Assembly (NCBI GenBank): GCA_038025085.1 | Contig: CM076153.1 | Coordinates: 21,675,001 to 21,739,000, forward strand | Direction: 5' to 3' | From: Tetragonia tetragonoides | Taxonomy: Eukaryota > Streptophyta > Magnoliopsida > Caryophyllales > Aizoaceae | Length of the DNA: 64,000 bases | Shown: positions 35,492-46,112 of the stretch, piece by piece | How the letters are laid out: every line of letters begins with the position of its first letter | Position numbering within the stretch: position 1 is the first letter of the stretch | Made by a program: the position numbers and the translations under genes | Notes under the pieces: model-generated | The model's database searches: none | Seen by the model: only the letters and a program-made list of their open reading frames with translations | What the model was told of the DNA's origin: nothing

Positions 35492-37238
35492 CTAAATGGC
35501 CTGACGATGTTCATAGGATGAGGCTAGAAGTTGCCAAATGGAGATGTCAGCCTTGATCCTCTTGAGTTGTCCGGTGATGGGAGATTCTTTCTCTTTTGCG
35601 GGGATTTCTTCCACTTCCTCCTCAGCTGGAGGCGAAACCCTGTCATTATAGATGTTTGGTGGTCTATAATGGCGACCAGAACGCGTCAGGTGAGCCACTC
35701 CTACGGGTGATCTGGTTTGGATCTCCCATACGTCTTCTTCGTCAGTGTCCCATATCCCAGCAATTTCGAGTCCTACGGCATCTTCAACACTTATATGCAA
35801 AATGGCACCCAAAGGGTTGTTTGAGTTGCTGGGTGCTTGACCTGGTTTTGGTAAGGGTATGGTGTCGTTCTCAATTCTATCTTGGATAGCATGTTTGAGG
35901 GCCCAACAGCTGTCAGTGTCGTGCCCTTTTCCTTGATGATATTTGCAGTATTCCCCTTCTCTCCAATTGTGATTCTTGACAGGTGGTTCCGGAGTTGGTC
36001 CAATGGGTTGCAGCAGATTATTTTTGATCATTCTTTCGAGAGCATGTGATAGAGTCATTCCAAGAGGGGTGAATTCCCTTGGCGTCCTTTTCTCAGCAAA
36101 AGTGTTTACAGCAGCCACCTCGTTAACTTGAGGACCAGAAGAGGTTCCGGTAGTCACCCTCTTGTCCCTCCCGTAAGTGAAAGGCTTAGGGGGGGCTTGG
36201 TCTTTATTTTTGTTGATATCATCCTCAATAAGAATACCAACATCATATAGACGCTGATATGAGTCAATGGCCTAATACTGCAGGTGACCTTTATAAGCCG
36301 GTTGCAAGTTCTTAATGAAATGCCTGATCTGTTCAGTTTCAGAAGGCCTTTCCACCATTTCAGCTATCTTGGACTTTAGTGAATCCCTCATTCCTCTCTT
36401 GAGTAGTGATTTCAGGCTCCCTCTGAGTAATGGGGAGAGTGGCGTTGTCTTTATATCGAGCCAAGAAGACCGTGGTGAAATCAGACCAGGTTGGGTAGTT
36501 CTCTAAGTCCAAGGAATAGAACCAACATCGAGCATGTGTATCGAGGGTTTGAGGAAACAAGTGAGCGTAGAGCTTCTTGTTGATTCCTCTCAGAGCCATA
36601 GCGGTAGTGAAGGATTTCAGGTGATCCTGTGGGTTGTCTACCCCTGTGAAAGTGGGCACTTCGGGCATAGAGAACTTGGCGGGAAGCTTACCCTTGATTT
36701 TAGTGTCGAACTTTCCCACATTGGCACTATAGTTGGAAACCAAACCACTTTTCTTGAGCACGGAGGTAATCTTAGCTACCATAGCATCTGACCCTTCCTC
36801 CTCAGAATCGGAATCAGAAGGGACTTTTTCTTCTCTCTTTCTTTTCATGTCATCCATTCTGAGCTGAACCTTCTCTAGCTCACTCATGAGGTCATCAAAC
36901 CTTTCATCCATGGTTTTAGGTATTGTGAAGTTGGGAGGAGTGATTGGTGTGGAGAAGAAGGTATGTAGTGATGGTGAATTTATTGATGGTGAAGCTGTTT
37001 GAGGTGGAGGTAAGCGGGAACTGGGCGGTGTAGACGGTTGTAGACGAACCAGCTTTGCCGAAGGCCGGGCCCAACTTTTCTCAAGGTTTCCCTTCTTCTT
37101 CGGACCCCCTATCCTGAATAGGAAGCAATGAGCACTTAGTAATGAAGAACATGAGATAATGAAAAATTGACCCGCACGTAGAAAACACATTGTCCTAAAA
37201 GAAAGGTCCTTAAGCCTGAATGCCCAAATATTTCCCAA
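35492..37238 (-). pseudogene. gag: Tat element gag
   Basis: The first frame (37238-36360) contains a coiled-coil-like segment (RFDDLMSELEKVQLRMDDM) and the capsid pattern PEVPTFTGVDNPQDHLKSF and ARCWFYSLDLENYPTWSDF. The second frame (36157-35492) carries the zinc knuckle CKYHQGKGHDTDSCWALKHA. A break between 36360 and 36157 disrupts it. The protein would form the particle that packages the element RNA. Confidence 0.85.
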
Positions 37239-38150
37239 ATATTCAAAAAGAAAATAAAGTCAATAAACGAAAATAAGAAAAATAGAAAAAGACGATTATC
37301 CTAATTTTATTTTCCTAGACTCAAAGAAAATGAAAAATGGGATAAAAAGGAAAAAATTTGGTCCTTTCTTTTATATTTTTCTTTTATTTTTCGGCATTTT
37401 TTTTCTTTTGCCGTTTTTTTTTTTTTTTTGATTTGATGATCTCTTTTTTTTTTTAACCGAATCTGAATTACATCAAAAAAAAGAAAATACAGATATAATA
37501 AAAGGTGAGAGGGGAAATTGAAAGACTGACTCCTTTTTTTTACTAAAAGATCCTAGAAATTGTTCATGGCCTTAGAATAAATCATTGGGAAAATGATGAG
37601 TGTTCATTGAATTTGAATTCTCACACCATATTTGGGCACTAGGAACTAACTAAAATAAAAGAAAAAGACTCCTAGCAAGTAGGTACGTGTTGGTATATAA
37701 TCACGTAATTCATGCATTCAAGCAAGCATTATAACAACGTAATTTACAGGCAAACATGTGATCAGACGGGCATTACAACGACACATGCACAACAAGCAAG
37801 CGGATGCATGAATGTGGGTTAGAGGCTTTTGGCTCCTGTGAGGTTACCATGACAAATTACAATTTCTGTTCGGCGGATGGTCGACACATCGATTGTAATT
37901 CTTTTCATCAACAAAGGATTGATGAGTCATGGGTGAGGAATCGTCGATTTGCACGATAGGACAACTGTATATTCCTTTAGATATACGCGTTGTCTACGAG
38001 TTGCGACACAAACTTCCTCGAGGGTCGATAAGGGTTAAAAGGTTGTGCCAAGGCACATGCAAATGATGCAAATGATGCAAAATATATGGAACATGTTATT
38101 TAAACAATTAAGCAAACTTGACTTTCGAGTCTCACCCTCTTAAATAAATT
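37239..38150. other. Tat element 5' leader region
   Basis: AT-rich leader between primer site and gag with long T- and A-runs (37390-37520). It includes the microrepeat AAATGATGCAAATGATGCAAA near 38060. No gene seen. Confidence 0.6.
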
Positions 38151-38166
38151 CCCAGTGAAGTCGCCA
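38151..38166 (-). other. Primer-binding site, TGGCGACTTCACTGGG (tRNA-Arg-like)
   Basis: Minus strand, immediately downstream of the 5' LTR after one base. TGGCGACTTCACTGGG fits the tRNA-Arg type primer reported for Tat/Ogre elements. Confidence 0.8.
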
Positions 38167-38167
38167 C

Positions 38168-39468
38168 TGTAAGGACCCGGGATTTTCATTACCAATCCTT
38201 TTGTTTTTCCCCGGAGTGCGTCCTTATAGAAAATTTGTCAATTGGGGGCTTAGATAAGTTCAAGGGACCATCGAGTTAGAAAATCTTTTGAAAAGACTTG
38301 AATTGAATAAAAACCATGAAACAGGTCACAAATCTGCTATCGGCGTTTTATCGAAGGGACAAACCGAAGGGACAACCCAATAGCGCGAAAAGTGAACTAA
38401 TCATGTTTTTAGAAAGACTCCCGCTTATATAAAACATATAAGTACCCAAGAACAAAGGGTTCGGGGGCGAAGGTACGAGGTGGGAAGATGTTAGGCACCC
38501 AACTCGTCCGTATTATGACGGCCTCTACTAACTCAAGTTTGCTTAATAATTTAAAGACATAATTTCCATGCAAAACCGGATTAAAAACCTAGACATAGAC
38601 TATTAATTGGTTCATCACAAGCATCACAACATTTATTTTAACCCTTATTTAGACAAGCATTCGATTGACAAGTTGAGCAGCACAACGACTATACAGACAG
38701 TATTTAGGAAGCAATAAAAACATTATTCTAGCATGATATCTACATTATGACTACTGGAAAAATAAACAATTAGGCAAGCAATTTAATTTGAGCCCTCAGG
38801 AATTTGTACCTGAACTGTAGGTTATATTTGACAAGAATAGTAAAAATAAATCTCAAGTTTGGAAGACAGAGGGGGAAGCTCAGAGTCAATACTACTGAGA
38901 ATAGAGGTTTTCAACCGTAGACTGTGTCTTTTGAACTGAGGGTGGAGGGTTGTTTATATAGGCGTGGAGAAATAGGGTTGGACGGGTGAAAATGAGCTGA
39001 AAAACGAGACGGGCCTGAAAAATGAGCTGGGCTTGAGGAGAAAGGCAGCGCCGCTAGCGGCGCTGGACAAGGCCGCTAGCGGCCGTGGGACTTTCTCCAG
39101 GCCCGCTGACGACTGTCAGCAGCCAGCTGGATGACGTCATAATGACGTCATCCAGCTTGTCTTTATCTTCCGGGGAATTTTTAATGATCCGAAAAAGAGG
39201 AAAAGACTGTTTTTCCCTTGGGTGGCGAAAGACGATTTTACCCCTATATCGCAACTTGGCGACCGGGGGTCGGAATAAGGTATGAGACGTATCGTTGGAA
39301 AGCTCTTGAACAGGGATTTTGGATGGAATGAAAATAAAGGAGTGTTGGAGAAAAAACTGAGACCTTATTTTAAACTATTAAAGCAAAATAGCAGTTCAAG
39401 CTTAAAAATTACTCCTTTCATCATCGGGCTTTTGCGGAGAAATCTGAACACGCTTTTTTGGCGTCTAC
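38168..39468 (-). repeat. Tat element 5' LTR (1.3 kb)
   Basis: TGTAAGG...GTCTACA, bounded on the right by the CTATG duplication. On the minus strand it has a CRE-like palindrome (39125-39157), a CCGCTAGCGG block (39045-39080) and a TATATAAAC box at about 38953-38961, in that order. Confidence 0.93.
39125..39157. promoter_or_regulatory. 33-nt perfect palindrome with two TGACGTCA sites
   Basis: AGCTGGATGACGTCAT, one A, then its exact reverse complement. TGACGTCA is the core recognised by plant bZIP (TGA/CREB-like) factors. It lies about 165-195 bp upstream of the LTR TATA box for minus-strand transcription. The corresponding site in the 3' LTR (about 27340) is degraded. Confidence 0.75.
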
Positions 39469-40939
39469 ACTATGTATTTGTTTTTTGAGATGCATGATTT
39501 AAGTGTGCAGTGCTTAACTTCATGTTTAGATGTAGCCTTGGTTTTTTGAGCATTTCTCGGAGCTGACACCTATTGGCTGGGCCTTGGATTTTTCGGTTTG
39601 TAGGGCATGGCGCCATAGGGGTCCGGGGCCTCTGAGCACTCTCCAGCAGTTTAGGGAGGCTCTCCTGCGCATTTATTGACACAAGGTAAATGATATTTGC
39701 TTTTCTTGTATAGGTTGCATTTCTTGGTGTGGAAATTTCTTATGTTGCCTATTTGTGTAGATTAACTACTTTCCATGGGCGAAGTAACAAGGGTTGGCTC
39801 CGGACGCCGTCCTTGCTTCCAGGGCGGTTGACCGTCAGAGGGTCCTGATTGCGGGCCCATTCTCCTTTGAGTGGTTTTGGGAGAGCAGATTTTCTGTGAA
39901 TTTGTACCATGTTCGTGGTGAGGTGCTTGTCTCGCGAGCAGGTTGCTGAGGCCATGGTTGGCTCGGATGCTATACGGTATTTGAGGGCGCCTGTGGAGGA
40001 CCTTGCTGGTCTCTATGAGCAGTTCCGCCGTGATCGCCTTATGCCCTCATTTGTGGGCTTGAAGGTAAGAATTTATACTTGATATTCTATGCCTCTTGCC
40101 TTATTTGTACTGACATGCTTTGCTTCGTAGGAACCTCGGATTGATGATGTTGAGGTGATGATCACTGACATGCAGGTTCGGGGTCGGGATTATGGCGAGA
40201 AGGAGTCCTGGGGGGAGATTCCCATGACGGAGGATCTTGATGAGGATATTCAGGGCTACCTCTTCCCGTTGGGCATACAGGGATAAATTCATAATTTACC
40301 AAAGTGTGAAATACCTTGCCCTTCATTACGTGCTTGTACTCATTTTTCTTTGTGTAGCTTGATCATGGGCAGACCGGGAAGGTCCTCAAGATGATTCATG
40401 CCATGAAATCCTGGATATCCCGAGCCCTTTTAAAGGGTACTTGTTCAATAGCTGATTTGGACAAGGTAAACTTCTATTTGCATCTTCAAAGTTGCATGCT
40501 TTGAGAAATGTATTTATAATTTTCTGTGGAATGCAGGTTGAGTACCGTCTACCCCTTTCTCGTAGGTCAATACAGGTGGTGTTATCTGATGATGAGGATG
40601 CGAGCTCTCCTAAGTGTAGTCCTTCTCGTGAGAGGAGCCCTCGGAGGGAGAGTCCTTGGAGAGACAGGGTGCTTGTGCATCGGTCGGACCGCCCTGGTGG
40701 AAGTAGGATGACTCTGTACGTGGAGCCTGCTCCTATGCATATGTCGATGTATCCTCCTTATCTCGGGTATGCGGGATATCCTTCTTATGGCGGCCTTTAC
40801 TATCAGCCCCCAGTTCCTGCTCCGATGGTGCCTACCATGCCTCCTCGTACTTCATGGGGGTACGACTCGAGCTATGTTGGAGAAGGGAGCTCGTATCAGG
40901 AGCCTGCCCGCCATTCCTCATTTGACCCTATTCAGCTTG

Positions 40940-42492
40940 TGTAGACACCAAAAATTGTGTCTATAATAAGTTCCCGTAAAAACTCGATGATGAAAGGATT
41001 GGATTTTGCTCGAACTTGGGTTTCGAGAATAATTGCTCTGATGATTAGCCCAGTTCATTTGAATTAACCAGTGGAAGCCTTTTGTATAGGTGATCCAAAC
41101 CAGTTGGACTCAATTCAATTGGAGTCCAAAACTGAGAGATAGGCCTCTTGAACCTAAAGGCCCGAAAGGGAACCCAAACCCATGAGTCAACACATGGTCA
41201 AACAAGGGAGCTCAGTCAATCCCGCGTGGACCCCCTCGGAAAAGCCTCCCCCACAAGAAACTCATGCCAGGCGCCTATGCAGGCACACCGCTCCAGGTCC
41301 AAGCGGCCACGCTTGGGCTCAAGCGGTGGCCGCTAGGACAAGCGGTTGTGCCGCTAGGACAAGCGGTTTGACTGCTTGCCGGTTTGGCCGCTCAGCCTAG
41401 CGGTTTGGCGCCTGGACCCTTTCTCGCGGACGGCAAATTCGAGGCCCATTCGACTTCCGTGCCAAACCCTGGCAGTTCCTCCTCTTCTATATAAACAAAC
41501 CTTAGGGTTCAGTTGAAGAGGTTGGTCTTTTGGTTGGAATTTTAGAGTGAGGTTGGCAGTTTCTCTCTCAAAGCATTCTCTCTGATCTCTCATATTAAAA
41601 ACCTTAAATTCTGGTTCTACTCCATCTTTAGGATTAGCCCTAGCACTATAAAATAAACCTTCATACTTCATCAAGAGCATGAATTCAAGCAATACAACCC
41701 AATAAGTTCATTGTGAGCATCCAGGTAATCCAACCTGAGGGTTTTCAATAATTTTTATTTTGCTTGTTATTACTGACATTTTTGGTTTATGTGATATGTA
41801 CATGCATGACGCGTTTTGAGCAAAAGGGCTTGTATTAAGCCTTGTTAATGGATGAATGATTGTTTTAATTTTGTTTTTTTATTACTTTATTATGAATGAA
41901 TCATGCTTTGTTTGTGGATTGGTGGATGAATCATGTATTTATCCTCTAAATTGCAGGTTTTAGCATGTTTATCGTCTCTTAGAAATTAAATCATGTAATT
42001 TGATAAATTGTTAAAAGTGGTCACAATAATAATGCTTGTTCAAACCCATTAGTTAAAACTAGGAATTTGGACAAATTGAACCTTGTTTGGAACAGTAGCA
42101 TTAATAATTATATTGAATCGATTAATAAAGGTCATTGTTGTTAACGGGCGAGTTGGGTGCCTAACACCTTCCTAGCTCGTACCTATGCCCCCGAACTCAT
42201 TTATGAAGTCAATTTCCCCAATAGGGATTGGGGTGCATAGGAGTTGAGTTGACATCTTTCTAGACTATCGACTTGATCTCCAAGGTTTCCAAATTACCTT
42301 AAAATTTAGTGGCGACTTCCGACAATCTTAATCATGTCTTTGGTACATAAATCTCTATGTGCATACACACTAAAAGATTCACGAAATTCGATCACCCAAC
42401 ACGCTCTCCCAGACTGTCGGAAACCCGATCCCCGAAAGGAGGGTCGAGGGAAGGCACGCGGAAAAGAGGGGAGAAAAATACGGCAGCCTAAA
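40940..42492 (+). mobile_element. Solo LTR of a Tat-related element inserted in the last exon of PMD1
   Basis: Starts TGTAGACACC and is flanked by a perfect GCTTG duplication (40935-40939 and 42493-42497). Rejoining the flanks restores a PMD1 reading (..IQL then AASIFGDEG) that lines up with ATASLFASG of PMD2. It is the same family as 50560-52108. It contains a CCGCT/AGCGG block (41265-41410) and TATATAAA at 41488-41495. A primer-site-like TGGCGACTTC lies inside it at 42310. Confidence 0.85.
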
Positions 42493-42605
42493 GCTTGCGG
42501 CGTCGATATTTGGTGATGAGGGCTGAGGTCGGAGGACCATTTCGAGGTAGCCCGTACGGATGATGATGCAGGTGATAGCGGTTTTTATGGTAATGTATTT
42601 GTGTG

Positions 42606-43059
42606 AACATTTGTATTGAAAAAAACATTCGAACTTTGTGCTTGTAAATATTGATTGCTTATTTATTGGTCCATGTACATAGTTAGGCTAATGCAAATGC
42701 ACACGCAGTCAAGCAAAAGCGCAAGTAACAGTCACGCAGCAAAAAATGGTATAACCAAAAAGTTAAAATTGGTGGTATCCTATCCCCCCTTAAAAAAATG
42801 TAAAAAGGGAAGGAGTGAAAATGAAAATAATTAATAATGAAAAAGGGATGAATAAAAGAAAAGATGACATAAGAATAAAAATAATAATCAGCTAAAAAGA
42901 AAATAAGGAAATTGTAGAGTTTCCATTAATGTTAGGGAAATAATACAAAGTGGAAGGAATAAATTAAAGAAAATAGGAAAGAGAGGCAAAATTGAGTCCA
43001 AAACGGTTAAGGAAAGTATCCAAAACCGGAGAAAAGGAGGTTATCTCGAGAAAGCCGTC
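42606..43059. other. A-rich spacer between PMD1 and DUF-C
   Basis: No gene seen. It contains CCCCCCTTAAAAAAATG near 42785 and many GAAAATAAAA-like runs, comparable to the spacer between PMD2 and DUF-B. Confidence 0.6.
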
Positions 43060-43330
43060 CGGCAGCAGGCGGGAGCCTTTGAGCGGCATGCGCTAAGCAG
43101 CGGGGACTAATACGAGGCTCGTCAGGCTCCAGCGGCTGACCACTGGGGCTCAGCGGCGTGCCGCTGGAGCTCGGCGGTGTGCCGCTGAAGCTCAGGGGCT
43201 GGCCACTGGGGCTTGTGCTGCACTATTGAGCACCGCTGAGTCTTCAGCGGTTGAAACGTGGGTTGCTGGAGCCCTTTTTTTTTTATGGGTTGCCTTATTT
43301 TTTCGTCCTTTTTGTACGCGCCTATATAAG
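43060..43330 (+). promoter_or_regulatory. GC block and TATA box upstream of DUF-C
   Basis: Repeated CCGCTGGAGCTCGGCGG-like units at 43060-43255, then CCTATATAAG with TATA at 43323-43330. Same arrangement as in the LTRs and in front of DUF-B. Confidence 0.65.
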
Positions 43331-43435
43331 CCTAGGGTTAGTCCAATTTGGGACATTAACTTCATAATTTACCATCAATAGAGAGCCTTGTAGAGAGAGA
43401 AACCTTCTTATTTGACTAAGAATTCAGCCATAACA

Positions 43436-44835
43436 AGTTTTGATGTCAAATTTGATAAGTGGTTACAATCAATGACCCCTGAAGAGAGGATGAGACTCGT
43501 GCCTTTCACTTGAATGCGTTTTCCATCTTAAACAAGTTCAAATGGTATGGAATCTCCTGGAGGCCGCGATCGAAATTTGGGATGACAAGTTTTCCGTTTT
43601 CCGTTTTGCGTATAATGAACTATGTCCTCTTTTCGAAGAGTTTGCCGGTATTCTTGGATTTTCTCAAGCTCCCGCTACTCCATGGCTTGGAGCAAACCTT
43701 GAAGGCTATTACAAGAGGTATCTCGGCCTATCATCAACTCAAGCTTCCTCCGTTGCTAGGAGTGATGAATTATACCTCAATGGTGTAATTGACATCTTTT
43801 TTCCTAGGGTAAAGGATGACCATGATGTGATGAGTGAGACTTGTTATAGACGAGCCTTTGTTCTATCTCTTTTGCATAGGTACTTCTTTGCTGGTGGATG
43901 TAATAAGGGTAAATCTAGCATGCTTAGGATTGTTGAATAAATTCAAAACGATTTTACCCCTATGTCTCTTGTTCTTGGTAAAACTATAATTCGCAAGAAA
44001 CAAGAGCCATCGTTCGATGGACGGATGGGAAGCCCCCTCCTTCTCCAAGTAAGTGATTGGGATTTATTTTTTTTTGCTTGAATTATTTGCTTGTTAATAA
44101 AGCTTGAATCTTTGATCTATTGTTTGCGCGATCGAATTTTTTTTTTTTTTTTTTTGCTTTTGTAGATATGGCTTCTTGAGCATATGTGCTTCATTGAGAG
44201 ACCCGCTAATGCGCTCAAGTATCAACCTAAGCAATTTCCCGCACGCCGAAGATTGTATAATGAATCCACCATTGACAATGGTGTGGGTACCTTAAAGCAT
44301 GCCCTTTGCTATGATGGATCGTTAAGTGATGGGGCCTAAAATCCACAATCGAATGCAACAAAGACTCGGGATATTATCAAACCCTTGGTCTCCTCAATTC
44401 CAATTGCATATTTCCTAGTCCTATTAAGCGACAATATGGGAAACGCCAAATCATCCTACAAAAAGATAGCATACCTCCTACCACGCGAACTTTGACAATT
44501 AGCATGATAAGGTCTTGGGAGTGTGCATGGGATCGTCGCCCTAAGTGGACTATTCCCCATATCAAGGCGCCCACGACCATATCATTGGCTTATGAGACTT
44601 GGATGGATTGTAAGACCACGGAGGGTCGTCTTGCATGTAGGAAGTCCGAACAAAGTTACCTTAAGGCCCAATCGGTCAAAGCTAGCCTAAGACTCTCAAA
44701 CCCTAATGACCCAAAGGAGAAGGGTAAGAAAAAGGGAGTCAAGCATGTGAAAGACATCCTTAACCCAAACGCCAAGAAAGCTTTGGAAAAGATAACTACT
44801 AAGCCGCAAGAGGAAACCCCAATTCGGACCAGTGA
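43436..44835 (+). pseudogene. DUF-C: DUF7745-like gene following PMD1
   Basis: First part from about 43440 (KFDKWLQSMTPEERMRLVPF) through EIWDDKFSVFRFAYNELCPL and YRRAFVLSLLHRYFFAGGCN, with a frame change near 43530 and a stop at 43938. GSPLLLQ at 44050 is followed by a clear intron (GTAAGT...TTTTGTAG, about 44050-44165) and the exon IWLLEHMCFIERPANALKYQ. The last part (44400-44835, RQYGKRQI, WECAWDRRPKW) ends in a lysine-rich tail and is cut by the LTR starting at 44836. It is homologous to DUF-B, which lacks the intron between LLLQ and IW. Function unknown. Confidence 0.68.
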
Positions 44836-45272
44836 TGTGATACCCCAATATTTTCTATATTGATTATATAGATTTAAATACATTTTTAAATATATTTATC
44901 GTAATTAATTTACGATAATGCAATTCTCGTATTTGAGATTATTTTCGTCACAAAATTATTGTGATCGTAGTAATAAATATTATTGATTTCATAATTTAAA
45001 TTATTTAAACGATTTAGTATTTAAATCGCTTTACTCATTTCAGAGCAATTACTATTTATAATTTAAATAGTGTATTTTCGGAAATAGAATTTTTGTGAGT
45101 ATTTATTTAAATCAATAAAATCCAATTTTGGAGTCCTAGTCCAACTAGATTAGGGTCAAGTCAAACTTGGGGAAGAGTAGACTATAAATAGGACCAAAGG
45201 GGTCACTTTTGGACCCTTTGTTCAGCAATCAACCGTGCTTTCTCTCTCTCACAAAATCACTTTCTCTCTCTT

Positions 45273-45329
<57 letters not shown>

Positions 45330-46108
45330 GCATACTCTCTCCTCTCCTCTCACGCTCTCTCCTCTCCTCTCACGGCTGTCACCGGCGACTAGCCACCGGC
45401 ACCCACCTCAGGTGAGGCCCCTCAGCACCATCGTCCAGCCTCCATGGCCGCCGTGCTTCCTCTCTCTCTTTCTCTCTCTTTCTCCCTCACGTTCTCTCTT
45501 TCTCTCTCCTCTGTTTTTTCCCTTCTCTCTCTCCTCCATTTTCTCACGAAATCGGCGGGCAAGCGCCAGGCCACCGCCGCCGTGACCATCCCCACCTCCG
45601 GTGGAGTCAGTGGAGGCGCGGGCAAGGTCGCGCGCCCAGTCGCGCCCTAGACGTCGCGTGCTCTATTTTTATCTCTCCTCGCGAATCTCCACCACTGGCG
45701 TTCCGACACCGGCCAACCACCGCCTGACCGTGAGACCAAGGGAGGTCCGGTCCAGCCTGGTGGTGGTGGTGGTGGGTGAGCGTGAGAGGTCGTAATTCGC
45801 GTTTTAGTTTTCGTGTTCTTGAGCTTGTTTTCGGAGATAAAAGAAAATTAAATTCTTTAATTAAACTGATTTATTTTTTGATTTTCAACAGCTTTAATTT
45901 CTTGTTTAAATTGTTTACGGAGTTTTACAAGTCTTATTTTCGATTTTCAAAAGCCTAGATTGCCTAGAAAAATTCAAAGAATTTAATGGTGTTCTCAGAT
46001 TTAATTTACGACAAAGCTTCGATTTTATGGATGAGATTTGTTAATTCGGTAATTTTTTTTTAATTAAGATCTGAGACCCGTTCGTGGCGTTGAGTGCATC
46101 TCTTTTAG
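44836..46108 (+). mobile_element. Chromovirus-type LTR fragment
   Basis: Starts TGTGATACCCC (compare TGTAATACCCC of the 11843-24327 element read on its own strand). It has GACTATAAATAGG at about 45181, a CT-rich leader (45276-45327) and a GC-rich segment with GCCACCGGC motifs (45375-45640). No matching second LTR is in the window, and the right end is fused to Athila sequence at about 46109. Apparent ORFs over the CT repeat are low-complexity artefacts. Confidence 0.7.
45276..45327. repeat. (CT)n microsatellite
   Basis: About 26 CT units just downstream of the TATA box of the LTR fragment, in its transcribed leader. Confidence 0.95.
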
Positions 46109-46112
46109 GGGC

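Larger units (their letters stand above)
26339..39468 (-). mobile_element. Tat/Ogre-lineage Ty3/Gypsy retrotransposon carrying antisense cargo genes
   Basis: Flanked by a perfect 5-bp duplication CTATG (26334-26338 and 39469-39473). Ends are TGTAAGGACCC at the left and GTCTACA at the right. It is transcribed right to left: 5' LTR 38168-39468, primer site 38151-38166, gag, protease and integrase, then a long region with two plus-strand genes (PMD2 and DUF-B) before the 3' LTR. The integrase C-terminus (MEAVLPIEVHLPSMRIALEG; RGKFRPNWSGPFI) is of the Tat kind. Reverse transcriptase and RNase H are missing and the 3' LTR lacks about 240 bp of its U3 start, so it must depend on other elements to move. 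It lies in an intron of PMD1. Confidence 0.92.
25198..42605 (+). pseudogene. PMD1: plant mobile domain gene, interrupted by two retroelement insertions
   Basis: Exons: 25198-25439, 25539-26284, 39536-39685, 39761-40064, 40131-about 40285, 40358-40465, 40537-40939 continuing at 42498-42605. Exon 1 starts MAPKLGKRRSKR. Exon 2 has the plant mobile domain pattern: FHFSNREMMITPLEFSMLTR, ARMFIAYLLATTIFSDKGER, RVKEYNWELFGYVNLLR. Later exons carry WFFEHFSELTP and LIAGPFSFEWFWESRF. The last exon is Ser/Arg- then Pro/Tyr-rich and, after the solo LTR, ends TDDDAGDSGFYGNVFV. Introns have GT/AG borders and match PMD2 in position. In-frame stops (for example at 25937 and 26168) make it a pseudogene. PMD proteins include host MAIN and MAIL1, which act in silencing and genome stability, and transposon-borne forms; this one is more likely transposon-borne. 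The element at 26339-39468 sits in its second intron. Confidence 0.8.

Noticed and set aside
45209..45650. Overlapping Ser/Leu-rich ORFs
   Set aside because: Produced by the (CT)n tract and CT-rich LTR leader in several frames.
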